DNA of 64,000 nt from Spiroplasma gladiatoris (GCF_004379335.1 NZ_CP038013.1:124001-188000), one strand, 5' to 3'. Shown: positions 12,273 through 24,064, counted from the stretch's first letter. A program made the numbers and translations. Notes: a model not told the origin generated them from the sequence alone.

Positions 12273-12278
12273 TATAAT
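12273..12278 (+). promoter_or_regulatory. Probable -10 box of ptsI
   Basis: TATAAT lies 35 bases before the ptsI start. No convincing -35 box was seen. Confidence 0.5.
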
Positions 12279-12312
12279 AAATATGAAACTTTACTTTAGG
12301 AGGAATAAAAAC

Positions 12313-14031
12313 ATGTCAAACAAAATAAAAGGTATCGGAGCAAGCAATGGTATTGCAGTTGCAAAAGTTTATATATTAGATGAGCAACCAATTGTAATTC
12401 CAACTACCAAAGCAAAAGATGTTCAAAGTGAATTAGACTTAATTAATTCATCAATTAATAAAGCGAAAAAAGATTTAGAAAGTTTACAAGCTATAGCAAA
12501 AGAAAAATTAGGAGAAGAAAAAGCAGCAATTTTTGAAGCACATGCTTCAATCTTACAAGATCCAGCAATGGCAGAAGAATTTGTCGCTCTAATTAAAGAA
12601 CAAAACTATAATGCATCACGTGCAATTGATGAAGTTGCTAAAAAATATATTGAAATGTTTGGGGCAATGGAAGATGTATATTTTAGAGAAAGAGCAGCAG
12701 ACATTAAAGATGTAACAGAAAGATTAATTCGTTATGTTTTAAAAATGCCTGTATTAGACTTAGCATCAATTAACGATGAAGTAATAATTGTTGCAGAAGA
12801 TTTAACACCAAGTCAAACTGCACAATTAAACCCAAATTATGTTAAAGGATTTGCATGTAATGTTGGAGGAAGAACTAGTCACGCTGCTATTATGGCAAGA
12901 AGTTTAGAAATTCCTGCAGTTTTAGGTTTAAAAACTATTTTATCTTCTGTAAAAGAAAATGATATTTTAGCAATTGACGGAAGCACTGGAGAAGTTGAAC
13001 TAAATCCTAGTGATAAATTAGTTTGAGAAAAAAAAGCAAAAAAATTTGCACAAGAAAAAGTAGAACTTGAACAATTTAAAAACAAAAAAACAATCACAAA
13101 AGATGGTTTTGATAAATTTATATTAGAAGGAAACATTGGTAGTCCAAAAGATGTTGCAGCTGTTATTGAAAACGGTGGAGAAGGTGTTGGATTATTTAGA
13201 TCTGAGTTTTTATATATGGACAACGATCATTTCCCTACTGAAGAAGAACAATTTGAAGCTTATAAACAAGTTGTTGTTGATATGAACGGAAAAATGACAG
13301 TAATCAGAACACTTGACATTGGCGGAGATAAAAAATTAAGTTACTTTGAATTCCCAGAAGAAATGAATCCATTTTTAGGATATCGTGCAATTCGTTTTAC
13401 AATGGATAGAAAAGATATTTTTAAAGATCAAATTAGAGCTTTACTAAGAGCAAGTGCATTTGGTCCGGTTGGAATAATGTTTCCTATGATTGCAACAATT
13501 GATGAATTTGTTGGTGCCAAAAAATTCACTCTTGCTTGTAAAGCAGAACTTGAAAAAGAAGGAGTAAAGGTTGGTAGTGATTTACAAATCGGTATGATGG
13601 TAGAAATTCCTGCTGCAGCAATCAATGCAGAAAACTTTGCAAAACATGCAGACTTCTTTAGTGTTGGAACTAACGACTTGATTCAATATTCTATGGCAGC
13701 TGATAGAATGAGCGAAAATGTTACTTATTTATACCAACCATTTAACCCATCAATTTTAAGATTATTAAAAATGACAATTGATGGAGCACATAAACATGGT
13801 AAATGAGCTGGTATGTGTGGAGAAATGGCAGGAGAGCCTGAAGCAGTTCCGTTATTAATGGGTTTAGGTTTAGACGCATACTCAATGTCAGCAACTAGTA
13901 TCACTAAGGCAAGAAGTATAATGGCAAAATTAACTTTATCAGAAACTCAAGAACTTGCAAAAAAAGCAATTGAATGTGAAACTTCAAGTGAAGTTTTAGA
14001 ATTAGTAAATCAATTAATGAGTACAAAATAA
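12313..14031 (+). CDS. ptsI: PTS Enzyme I (phosphoenolpyruvate-protein phosphotransferase)
   Basis: A 572-residue cytoplasmic enzyme that takes phosphate from PEP and gives it to HPr. The phosphorylated His is H190 in [13 protein letters not shown] (E. coli H189). The PEP-binding barrel shows [38 protein letters not shown] and the catalytic Cys in [10 protein letters not shown]. Start at 12313 follows a TTAGGAGGAATA SD; an in-frame ATG at 12268 would extend it through the SD and is rejected. Flanked by terminators on both sides, so transcribed alone. Confidence 0.96.
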
Positions 14032-14036
14032 TTACA

Positions 14037-14063
14037 GTCTAATCCTTGATTAGGCTTTTTTTA
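14037..14063 (+). terminator. Terminator after ptsI
   Basis: The hairpin GTCTAATC-CTT-GATTAGGC is followed by seven T residues. Confidence 0.85.
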
Positions 14064-14135
14064 TGGTTGTCTGGTATTTTAGCAATCTTGATTTTATTTG
14101 CAAATAAGTTATAATTTAAGATTATTAGGAGTTTT

Positions 14136-14828
14136 ATGAGGCTAGTAAATAAATTAAAACACTGAATTAAGATAGTTCTTATAGGTTGTTTATTATGAAA
14201 CTTATTTGACAAAGTTAGTTCAAACGAGTTACTTGGACATTTTTTTGAAAATCTTGCATTACTTGGTCTTGCTTTTTTGTTGTTCACAATCTCTATAAAA
14301 CTTATTATTGAATTTTCTAAGTACTTTGAAGATCAAAAAAGTAATTACAGAAAATATAATTCTTTAAATGCTTTTGTAAAAACAAAAAAAATGATTGTTT
14401 TAATTAAAACTCTTTTATGTTTATTTCCAATTGCAAATTATCGTGTCTATCTTTTGCTAGTTGATATAAATAAAATTGAGAGTAACTATAGTTTATTAAT
14501 TACTTTGGTGATAATTGCCAACCTAGCATTATTATGTTCATTTGTTAGTTATGTTTTGTTTTTAACATATTATTTTAATTATAGAAATAAAAACTTAGAA
14601 AAATGAGAAAAGGAATTAGATTATATTTTATATGAAGCGAATTTAGATCCAAATTCATTAGTTTATATTAATTTATTAGCTTTTTACAAAGAAATGAGTA
14701 TTGATTTTAATCTGACAATGAAATATTTTATTTCTAATGGCAAAAAATTAAGAGATTTAAAAGTTAAAATACTTCACTCAAAATTTTTAGTTTCTCAAAA
14801 AAAGGCATCAACTCCACCTATAATATAA
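14136..14828 (+). CDS. Small polytopic membrane protein, unknown
   Basis: A 230-residue protein not recognised as any family. It has four predicted transmembrane helices (around residues 10-25, 35-60, 85-110, 115-145) followed by a ~80-residue cytoplasmic-looking tail. The SD is TTAGGAG 5 bases before the ATG and a TATAAT lies at 14110-14115. It stands alone between the ptsI terminator and its own terminator-like hairpin. Several Trp codons are TGA. Confidence 0.6.
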
Positions 14829-14832
14829 AATT

Positions 14833-14856
14833 TTCTTGTATAAACAAGTAGTTTTT
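14833..14856 (+). terminator. Terminator after membrane protein
   Basis: The small hairpin CTTGT-ATAA-ACAAG is followed by TAGTTTTTTA. Confidence 0.55.
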
Positions 14857-14888
14857 TATATACCATTTTTTTATTTATTAAAAAATAT

Positions 14889-14932
14889 AGGAGGTAATGG
14901 TTTTAAATTAGTTAAAACCTAAAAATAAAATG
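14889..14932 (+). promoter_or_regulatory. Displaced SD and hairpin before FtsX-type permease
   Basis: A perfect AGGAGGT (14889-14895) is 34 bases from the ATG at 14930. Between them lie an ATG with a 4-codon frame ending in TAG and a perfect stem GGTTTTAA / TTAAAACC (14899-14906 and 14912-14919). Folding the stem would bring the SD to about 14 bases from the true start. Confidence 0.5.
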
Positions 14933-17900
14933 AAAATACAAAAACCATTTTTTAGAAATGCTTTAAAAAACATTTTTAAAAACAAAATACAGTTTATAAC
15001 GGTTGTGATTTTGCTTTTTATAAGTAGTTTAGTTTTAACTATGTGTTATTCAGCGACATCTAGAATCAATCGTTCTTACGAAAATTTTATCTCGGAAAAA
15101 AATAGTAATCTACATGATTTTGTAGTTGATCTTTCTTCAACTTCATATGTAAGTAGTGAAGCAAACGAAGATAAAATAAACTTTAACAAAATTTCTAATT
15201 CAGATATTAGAGATAGTTTAATAATGGATTATATTGTAAATAAACTAGCAAATAGTGAGTATTCGATTGATATTGATAGGGTTGAAACAAGAAATTTTAC
15301 TTTATCTTCAAATAAAAATATTAAAGCAATAGGTTTAAATCCTGAACAAAAAGTTGATAAATTTATTGTAAATAAAGGTATGAGTCTAGAAACTTGAAAA
15401 ACTTATTCTAGAGCAACTAATAATTTAACTTTAAAATGAGTTTATTTAGATGAAAGGTTTGCTAAACAAAATAATATTAAAATCAACGATATTGTAAGGT
15501 TGGAAGACGATACATATGGGTCTTCGGTTTTAGTGAAAAATAGTGAAAATAAAGATAAAGAATTTGATGAAATAATAAAACAATATGAAAATCAAGATAT
15601 AAATATGTGAATTGATAAAACTCAATATAATTCAAATAGCTGATTTCAAGTTGTTGGTTTTGGTAATTCATCTGATTATATAACACCAATAATTAATGCA
15701 CAAAATCCATTACCAGATTATAATAAAGAATGTTTAGCATATGTAAATCCTTTAAATTTTGGAATTGATTATAAGTATTATGAAACAATATTTTCTAATA
15801 ATGAGTATGACTTTAAAAATTATACAAACACTAAAATATGATATACGGATAATGAAATATTAAATTTTGAAAGACTAAGAGTTTTATCTGAAAGTGATAA
15901 AGAAATTTATTTTGTAGGAGATATCAAAAATAATAATAAAGCAGAATCAATTAAATACATAAATAATATTTTAACTAATATGGAGTTTTCAAAAGATATC
16001 GGATTAAAGTCTAACTTCATAAATAGTTTAAACCCAGATAAAAGTGTAGCAACTTTGTTAGGTGATGACAATTATAAGATGAGTTCAAGAACCAACACTT
16101 TTCCTATTGTAGTTTTATTATTTAACATTGTTTCTTATGGTTTAATGGCAGTTATCTTAGGAATTGGTCTAATAATTTTAATCACTCAACTAAAAATGCA
16201 AATTGAAAAAGCATTTGGACAAATGGGAGTTTTAATTTCTTTAGGTTATAAAAAGATGCAATTAATACTTTCAAATAGTTTATATCCTTTATTAATAACT
16301 TTAACAGGAGGAATATTAGGTTATATTCTAGGCTTAACTTTTCAATGATTAATTGTTATATTGTTTAAAAAGTTTTTTGCTATAAATATTGAACCTTTTA
16401 GTTTTGATTGAAAATCTTGTCTAATGTCAATTATTGGAATGTTTATTTTTTTAGAAGCAGTTACATTAATTACATGCTTTGTAATGTTTAGTAAAAATAC
16501 GACTTTAGAAATGATCAATTTTGAACAAAGAAGCGCAACAAATAAATTCAACTTATTTTTCAAGAAAATATTTACAAGAGGATCTAAGAAATTTAACTTA
16601 AAATTTGCAGGAGCAATTCTTTCTGGATCTCTATTAAAATTACTTGCAGTTTTTAGCGCTTTGTTTGTTTCTTCAACAATGATTACTATCGCTGTTATTG
16701 TGCCTAACATGTTAAATGAGAATAAAAAATATATGTATTATGGTGATGAGTATGACAATAAAGTAAGTTATTATTCTCCAATGTACAATAGTCCATTATC
16801 ATTTTATAAAACCTATAATCCAGACGCAAGTCAAGAAGATTACGATAGTTTGAGTGCAAGCGATAAAATTAATAAACTTATTAATAATCAAACAAGTGCA
16901 AAATTTTATACACCTTCAAATGATTTGGGTGAATTAAATAATATGACCTACAAATCTTTTGACATTGATTATTTAAAAAATAAAGATTTAAAACTTCAAA
17001 ATGGATCAGAATTATTGGTTTCTTCTTTAACAGGAAGCTTGTGACCAGATTTATATAAATATGTAAAACAATCTTGATTAGAAGATAAAAAGACTTTTAT
17101 GGATGTTTTATTTGATAATGTTAAGTCTAAAGAACAAATTAATGACTTAGAAAATTTAAGATTATTTTATTTAAAATATCGAAACACAATAGGGCTTAAC
17201 CTTAAAAAAGATGGATACTTTGACACCCAATCGAGTTTCTTAGAAAAACTATCTGAGGATGGTGGAAAAGATAACGATATGATTACAAAAGAAGAGTTTA
17301 AAAATTATGCAAACTATTCTGGATCAATTTTTATTGAAAAAAATGGAAGAATAAGAAATGATGATAACTATGAATATAGTTTATATGACTATATTGATAA
17401 TGACATGAGATGATTATCAGATGCAGTTTCTATATGTGGTCCTATTTATAATTGAATTGTTGCTTATTTTAGAAACAACTTACAACAATCATTTTTGCAA
17501 GGTATCTATACAAATATGCCTTCAAATGTAAGAGAGATAATATTTAGAGAGTTTAATAAAGAAAAAGGAAATTTTAATCTTGGTTTTGGAATAACTCCTT
17601 TTAACAATGATAAAGAAGAATTAGGAACATATTTAAACTCTGTAATTAATAATGTTGGATTTAAAGTTTTTGGAATTAATCAGAACGGATTACAAAAACT
17701 TTATAATAAAAAAAATGAAGATATCAAAAACTTACTAACCGAAGAAAACTCTATTATTATTAATGAAACTCTAGCAAAAAATCTAAATATTGAAGTAGGT
17801 CAAACAATTGATGTTGATCATATTGTTGAATATTTAAAAAAGGATGACAAAGAGTTAGCTATTGATAGTTGAAAAACAGATAAAATGGATGCCTATGATT

Positions 17901-19063
17901 CAAACAAATACACTAGTGCAAAAAACTTATACAAAAGTAATGTTTTAAATCAAAACGATAATCCAAAAGGATGAGAAAACACTGAATTAAATCAAGACGA
18001 TACTGTTGATCCCAAGGAAAAGAACTTAGTATATTATTCAAAAATAGATTTAAATAGTGATAATAAAGTTTCTCCAACAAATATGGCTAAACAAATAAAA
18101 GATGGACATATTAAAAAAGCTAATAAAATCATTAGCAATAATTATAAGGTTGTTGGAATTGCAAATCAGTATGGTAATGCAAAAGCATGAATCGATAATC
18201 AAAAAGCAATTGAACAAGCACAATTTGAAAAAACAAAGCCTTTACTGTTTAGTTTATTTATAAAAGAATGATTAAACCCACAAGGGACAGTTTCAACTGA
18301 TGATAATTTCTTTATCCAAAAGATTAAAGGTTATGAAAAACAAAATAATAAAAACAATTATGAATCAAATTATAAAAATTTTGTAGAATGAACAAATTCA
18401 AATGATAACTATAAAAAATATTTAAAACTATTTGAATCTGAGTATCCAATGTTCAATTATAAATCTTCAAATGACTCAAGATTTACAGATTATTCATTGG
18501 GAGTAAGTTCTATACAAAGATATGGAGATTATAGTGTGTTTGGATTAAAAGGGGGAAAAACTTTAACTCCAACCGAACAATCTTATGCTGCTTTATCACA
18601 ATCTTCTATAACAGATGCTTGAACAAGAAACGCTGTAAATGATGTTCTAAACAGAATCAATAGCACATTAACGACCATGATAACCATATTTTTAATGATC
18701 GTGATGCTAATTGGGCTTATAGTCATACTTTTAACTATTAATTCTGTTATCTTTAAAAATCAAAAAATAATTGCAATGATGAAAATACTTGGTTATAACA
18801 AAACATATATTATGAGATTATTTATCGGTATTTATGTACCCTCTGCTGTTTTTGGCTCATGCTTAGGGTTTTTAGCAGGATGATTCATTTTAAAATCAGC
18901 ATTGCTATCAGCAACTGATTCAATATTACTGCCATACAATTTTTACATTTGATATCTTGTTGTTGGAGTTTTAGGAACTTTAGCACTATACTTACTAAGC
19001 GTTATTATAAGCTGATCTGCATTAAAAAAAGTAAATATGCTAATTGCAGTACAAGGAGGTTAA
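14930..19063 (+). CDS. Giant FtsX/MacB-like ABC permease
   Basis: A 1377-residue membrane protein. One transmembrane helix is at residues ~18-42, then ~340 outside residues, then a FtsX-like block of three helices (~393-480, including IEKAFGQMGVLISLGYKKMQLI). A further helix pair is near ~500 and ~565-590, then ~660 outside residues, and a C-terminal three-helix FtsX block (~1250-1370, with NQKIIAMMKILGYNKTYIMRL). Two FtsX cores with large ectodomains are the layout of MacB/LolCE-like lipoprotein or peptide exporters. No ATPase gene adjoins it; two lipoprotein genes follow at 4 and 11-base spacing. SD is unusually far from ATG. Upstream ATPase partner must be encoded elsewhere. Confidence 0.75.
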
Positions 19064-19066
19064 AAT

Positions 19067-20182
19067 ATGAAAACTTTATTAAAAATATTTACAGTTATTT
19101 CATTAGTAACAACACCTTCATTTACAATTGCATGTCAAGATAATAACTCATATGATGATATTGAAAGACCTGAACCTGAATTACCAATTCAAAAAATTGG
19201 ATTTGAAAACGTTATAGTTGATGATATAGATATTCAAAAAATTTCTTATAATTATGATTTATATGAACAAATTATAAATAAATTAACTAAAGCTGGTTTT
19301 AAAATTAATAATTTAAATATAACTTTAAAAAAAATTGGTGTTGGAGTAATAAATAAAGATACAAGTGATTTATTTAGAAATGGAAAATATGAATGAACAT
19401 TTTTAGATAAAAATAATGAAAATAACAAAATCACTGCAAGTATAATAATTAGAAACTCACAACATTTAGCAGATTTGTTTACAAATTTAAGCTTGGGTAC
19501 AATTTATGATTCAAGGCCAAGATCGATATTAATTTCATTATTAACTAATAATTTAGGATTAATAAATATGATAAATTCTATAGCAGATCAATTAATAGAT
19601 GAAAAAAAATTTATATACAATGAGGATAATACTAGTGCAAAAATTGAAGTAACAAAAGAAGATGATTTTCCAAAATTAAGCCAAGGTAAAGAAGGCATAC
19701 CTAAAAAATTTTATGGAGTTATTAAAGTTGACTACAATGTTAAACCTTTTGATTATCAAAAGGTAGAAGATGATAAAAAAAGAGGAGTTAGTTTAGAAGA
19801 ACTTTGAAAAAATATCAATGATTATGAGGAATCAAGTGATAAAAAATTTAACTATAATGTTGGAGTTATAAATCAACTTAACATTTACAGTTTTTTAATG
19901 ACTTTAATTATTAATAACTTTAGTGATTATAAAAGTCAAATTTATTGACCAATTTTAATAAATGATATAGTTAGTGATGGTGATGAAGCGTTTAATTATA
20001 AACAATCTGATCAACAAGGAGCTATAAATGGCAAAGACTATATGGTTGAAATTAAATTTAAACCATATAGTAAAAGTTTACCAATAAATAATTTAAATGA
20101 AGAAATAGATAAAGTTTCTTACATTATTGATCAAAAAGAAAATGTTAAATTTTACTTTAGATATTTAAAAGAAATCAAATAA
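19067..20182 (+). CDS. Lipoprotein, unknown
   Basis: A 371-residue lipoprotein. The signal peptide has Lys3/Lys6, a hydrophobic core and lipobox FTIAC with the lipidated Cys at residue 23, so the mature protein is anchored on the outer face of the membrane. The rest is hydrophilic, Asn/Ile/Lys-rich, with no recognised domain. The ATG lies 3 bases after the FtsX-type permease stop and uses an ACAAGGAGG SD inside that gene's end, so the two are coupled. A role as accessory or substrate of the permease is a reasonable inference only. Confidence 0.8.
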
Positions 20183-20193
20183 GGAGAAAAAAT

Positions 20194-21255
20194 ATGAAAA
20201 AATTAATTACATTGTTAGTAATAAGTACTTTTGTTGTATCAGCGTCATCAACTGTTATTGCTTGTCCAAAATCTACAGATAAAGAAAAAGAAGAAATTAC
20301 AAATTTAGAGAGTTTAAAATATAAAGATTTACCAGCAGGTTATATGGTCGATGGAGTGTATGACTCAGAAAACTCAAACTTATTAAATAGTGATAAAGCT
20401 AATCAAAATAATAAATATAACATTAATGAAGAATCAATATTATTTTCATTAAATCAAATGAATAAATTAAATTTAACATTTGATGATGTAGAAATAAAAT
20501 TAGAAGACTCAAAAACAATTTTTGATGGTGTTGGATTAACAGCAGAAGTAACTGCTAAAAGCGGCAGCTCTAAAGTAACAGGGAAGCAAACTTTAACTTT
20601 AAATAGTGCAGTTTCATTTTCTGGACTTTTAAGCAATAGAACTATAGATGATGTTTATTTAAAGCCAGAATCATATAAAAACATTGAAAGTCTTGTTAAA
20701 GAAGCAAATAATAAACAAGCATTAGCGGCTTTAGTTTTTGAAGCTATAGGTAATAAAAATCCAGCTTTAGAAGCTTTTGCTGGAATACTTGTTGAACAAG
20801 CAAAAAACATTCTATCTGAAGCTACAATTTCAATTAACAAGTTTACTATTTCAAAATCTCCCGAAAAAGGAGCTATCTTTAAAAAAGAAAAAAATATAGA
20901 TTTTGAGATTAAATTTTTAGAAGATAACAGAACTATTATTAAATCTGACAATAATAGTTCTAAAACAAAAACTATGGAACTTACAAAATCAGCTTCTACT
21001 TTAGAAACTAAAAATAATTATCTACAGTTAAGAAAAGAAGTTTTTGAAAGTTTAGACGAAAGTACTAAAACTGCAATTGGTCAAGAAGAATTTTTAAACT
21101 TTTCTAAAGTAATTAAAATTAGTGAAAGTAAATTTCAAATTAATTTAGTACCAGGTTCTTCAAAAATGTACTCACATGATGCAAATTTATACATTATGTC
21201 AGAAAAATTTATGTTGTCAGGTGCTGCAAGTAACATTGTAGTAAATATAAAATAG
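20194..21255 (+). CDS. Lipoprotein, unknown (paralogue of 60065 lipoprotein at C-terminus)
   Basis: A 353-residue lipoprotein with lipobox TVIAC, Cys at residue 24. SD AAGGAG is 7 bases before ATG and 11 bases after the previous lipoprotein. The C-terminal ~90 residues (a helix-rich block, then GQEEFLNFSKV and LVPGSSKMYSHDA) resemble the C-terminal part of the large lipoprotein at 60065 (SLEEFTEFTRFSK and VLPGSKVLYGHYA), suggesting a shared domain. Last gene of the permease-lipoprotein operon. Molecular role unknown. Confidence 0.8.
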   Translation: MKKLITLLVISTFVVSASSTVIACPKSTDKEKEEITNLESLKYKDLPAGYMVDGVYDSENSNLLNSDKANQNNKYNINEESILFSLNQMNKLNLTFDDVEIKLEDSKTIFDGVGLTAEVTAKSGSSKVTGKQTLTLNSAVSFSGLLSNRTIDDVYLKPESYKNIESLVKEANNKQALAALVFEAIGNKNPALEAFAGILVEQAKNILSEATISINKFTISKSPEKGAIFKKEKNIDFEIKFLEDNRTIIKSDNNSSKTKTMELTKSASTLETKNNYLQLRKEVFESLDESTKTAIGQEEFLNFSKVIKISESKFQINLVPGSSKMYSHDANLYIMSEKFMLSGAASNIVVNIK

Positions 21256-21324
21256 CATTTTATATAATAAATTATTTAGTTAATAAAAATGGTGTAAAAT
21301 AATTTTGAAAGGGGATAAACTCTT

Positions 21325-21801
21325 ATGGGATTATTTACAAAAAATAAAAATTTAGAAGTATTCGCGCCAGTTGATGGTGAGATTATTGAACTTTCATCAG
21401 TTGAAGATGAAGTATTTGCAGAAGGTATGCTTGGTGATGGACTTGCTTTTGTACCAGCTAATGGTGATTTTTATGCACCAATCGATGGTAAATTAGTAAC
21501 AGTTTTTCCATCAGGACACGCTTATGGAATTGCTAATAAAAATGGTGTAGAAATTTTATTACACATTGGAATAGATACAGTTTCATTAGAAGGTAAAGGT
21601 TTTGATGTTAAAGTTAAGCAAGATCAATCTGTGAAAGTAGGAGATTTACTTGTTAATGTTGATTTAAAAGAAGTTGCTTCAAAAGTACCATCAATTCAAA
21701 CTCCGTTAATTTTTACAACAGATTCAATGAGTGGAAAGCAAATTGAAATTGTAAAAACAGGTAAAGTTGCTAAGGGAGATTTAATCGCTATTATTAAATA
21801 A
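21325..21801 (+). CDS. crr: PTS glucose-type EIIA component
   Basis: A 158-residue free-standing EIIA-Glc. It accepts phosphate from HPr and passes it to an EIIB domain. H65 in FPSGHAYGI and the phosphorylated H80 in EILLHIGIDTV are both in place, as are APVDGE and the IQTPLIFT C-terminal block. Length matches E. coli Crr (169). SD GAAAGGGG precedes the ATG. It is single-gene: a 70-base gap before and a strong terminator after. No EIIBC sugar permease is in this window. Confidence 0.95.
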   Translation: MGLFTKNKNLEVFAPVDGEIIELSSVEDEVFAEGMLGDGLAFVPANGDFYAPIDGKLVTVFPSGHAYGIANKNGVEILLHIGIDTVSLEGKGFDVKVKQDQSVKVGDLLVNVDLKEVASKVPSIQTPLIFTTDSMSGKQIEIVKTGKVAKGDLIAIIK

Positions 21802-21806
21802 AAGAA

Positions 21807-21836
21807 AAATGTTTATATAATATAAACATTTTTTTA
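21807..21836 (+). terminator. Terminator after crr
   Basis: The hairpin AAATGTTTATA-TAA-TATAAACATTT is followed by a T run. Confidence 0.85.
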
Positions 21837-21883
21837 TTTTTATAGAGTAAAATAGTCTTAGATTATTTTTTTGGAGTGAGATT

Positions 21884-23131
21884 ATGAAAAATAAACAAGA
21901 TTATTATGAATTATTATCTGTTGATAAGAGTTTTTCTAAAAGCAAAATTATAAAAGCATATGAATCTTTAGCAAAAAAATATCATCCAGATAACAATTTA
22001 AATATTGAGAATGAGTTTTTAATGATAACTGAAGCTGCTATAGTTTTAACTGATAAAAAGAAAAAAAAGCTTTATGATGAAGGTGGTTTTGAAAAACTAT
22101 ACGGACAAGATTTACAAAACTATGCACCTCCAACATATAATGAAGCTTTAGAATTTTTACAAAACAAGAGACTAAGTAAAAATAATGAAATAAAAAATCA
22201 AAATTTCAAAGACTTTCAAGATAAATATTACGGTTTGTCAAATGAATTTAAATTTAATTCCCTAAATTGAAGAACAGATGGAATGATATTTATATTTTCT
22301 ACACTATTTATCCCATTGATTTGCTGTTTAATTGCAAAAATTTTGTTTCCTGCAACTGATAGTTCTGCTTCAGCTTTACAAATGATATATATAATATCTG
22401 CATCAATTGGTGCTCTTGCTTTAATAACAATTCATAAAGGTGGTTATTTTAAATATGGATATGCTTGACAATTCTTATTCATAGTAATTCCTTTACTCGC
22501 TATATTATTAGGAATTGTATTTAGCAGTATAAATAAAGATATTTTAAATATGTTAGCTAATTTAATTCCTAAATTAGTGTTATTAGTTTTAATTGTTGTT
22601 ATTGATAAACGCTTAATAAAAAGAATTATAGAAACTATTAAAAAACAGTGAAAACCACTTATTATAACTGTTGTTGTTGGTTTTATTTTAATGATTTTAA
22701 TTGGTACATTTTTTAGTAGTGTAATTGAAGGACTGTTATTTAAACTTCCTGAATCAAAAAATCAAGAATCACTAAAAGGTTTATTGGATAATGCAGATAT
22801 AGGAATGGGTTATAAAGTAGTATACGCTTTGTTACTATTTATGTACTCGGTAATTGTTGCTCCATTTGTAGAAGAAGTAGCTTTTAGAAATGCTTATTTT
22901 TTAAATGTTTCAAATAAATGATTAGCTTTTGTAACTAGCTCAATAGCTTTTGGATTTATTCACTATGGATTTACTGGTGACTTTAGTCACGCTCTTTCTT
23001 ACTCAGCAGGTGCTTTTGTGCTTGGAGGAATATTTGTTTGAACAAAAGGAAATGTTACTCACACATGATTAATTCACTTTGCAAACAATTTATTTGCAAT
23101 TATATTATTATTTAGCAGTGTAAATTGATAG
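21884..23131 (+). CDS. J-domain fused to CPBP-family intramembrane protease
   Basis: A 415-residue protein in one code-4 frame. Residues 5-75 are a DnaJ domain with the invariant HPD at 34-36 (KKYHPDNN) and the helix I YYELLSVD. After a ~50-residue linker come about eight transmembrane helices. The last part carries the CPBP (Abi/CAAX-protease) motifs: E330-E331-x-x-x-R335 in VEEVAFRNAYF, FGFIHYG, and HFANN. CPBP proteins are glutamate-type intramembrane proteases. The J-domain would recruit DnaK to the membrane. No G/F region or Zn domain of a true DnaJ is present. The TAG stop at 23129 is 7 bases from the next gene's start, so it is probably cotranscribed. Confidence 0.8.
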
Positions 23132-23138
23132 GAGAAAT

Positions 23139-24032
23139 ATGACAATATTAAATGTAAATGAAAATGATGAAAATCAAACAATTTTTAATTTTATCAAAAA
23201 AAATTATAAAACAACTAATTTATCTGTTATTTATAAATGATTTAGAACTAATAAAGTTAAAATAAATGAAAAAAAAATTAAAGATCAAAAAGTTGTTTTA
23301 AAAAAAGGAGATGTTGTAAAAATTTATGATAGTGCTAATATATCAAAAAGATTAGTAGTAGAACTAGTTGATTATTCTAATTTAGAAATAATATATGAAG
23401 ATCAAAATATTATAATTGTTGATAAACCTGCAGGATTAGAAATACACTCTCCAATTAACATAAGTTTAGATCAAATTGTAAGAAGTTACTTAATTGACAC
23501 AAAACAATATGATGTTGATTTAGAAAACTCATTTGTAATAAGTCATGTTCATAGACTAGATAAACTTACAAAAGGTTTAGTTATATATGCAAAAAATAAA
23601 GCAAGTTTAAACACATTATTAACTGCAATAAAAAATAAAGATATGATAAAAAAATTTTACAAGGCTAAATTAGAGAGTAATAAAATTAATCTTGGATTAA
23701 TACAAGGTTATATTAATTATGATTCTGAAATTCAAAAAGCAAATTTTATTTTAAATAATAAAAGAAATTATAAAAAATGTTCACAAATACATAAGTGAAT
23801 TGATAAAGAAAACAATATTTTAGAAGTTAATTTGTTATCAGGCAGAAAACACCAAATCAGAGCAGTTTGTGAATTTTTTAACGCTTCAATAGAAAATGAT
23901 TTTAGATACGGTGCTCAAAGAACTTCTAAAAAAGAAATTAGTTTAATTGCTTATAAACTAGTATTTGACAATTTTTCAAATTTTTTAAGTTATTTGAATG
24001 GTAAAGAATTTTACTCAAAAATTGATTTCTAA
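23139..24032 (+). CDS. RluA-family RNA pseudouridine synthase
   Basis: A 297-residue enzyme. Residues ~15-65 form an S4-like RNA-binding region (TNKVKINEKKIKDQKVVLKKGDVV). The catalytic motif HRLDKLTKGLVIYAKN holds the active Asp. The LLSGRKHQIRA block and a C-terminal FRYGA segment complete the RluA fold. Targets are probably uridines in 23S rRNA (RluC/RluD-like), but which one cannot be assigned. ATG 23139 is preceded by AGGAGAA overlapping the upstream stop. Confidence 0.87.
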
Positions 24033-24064
24033 AATGTTATTATTATATAAATGGGGGAAAGCAA

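Noticed and set aside
12268-12312. Longer start for ptsI
   Set aside because: It would translate through the ptsI SD; Enzyme I normally begins at the ATG at 12313.
16342-16710. 122-codon minus-strand ORF
   Set aside because: It is opposite the FtsX-type permease membrane helices and has no SD or family signature; an antisense shadow.
18949-19143. 64-codon plus-strand ORF at the end of the FtsX-type permease
   Set aside because: It is out of frame with the permease, which covers the region with a conserved helix block.
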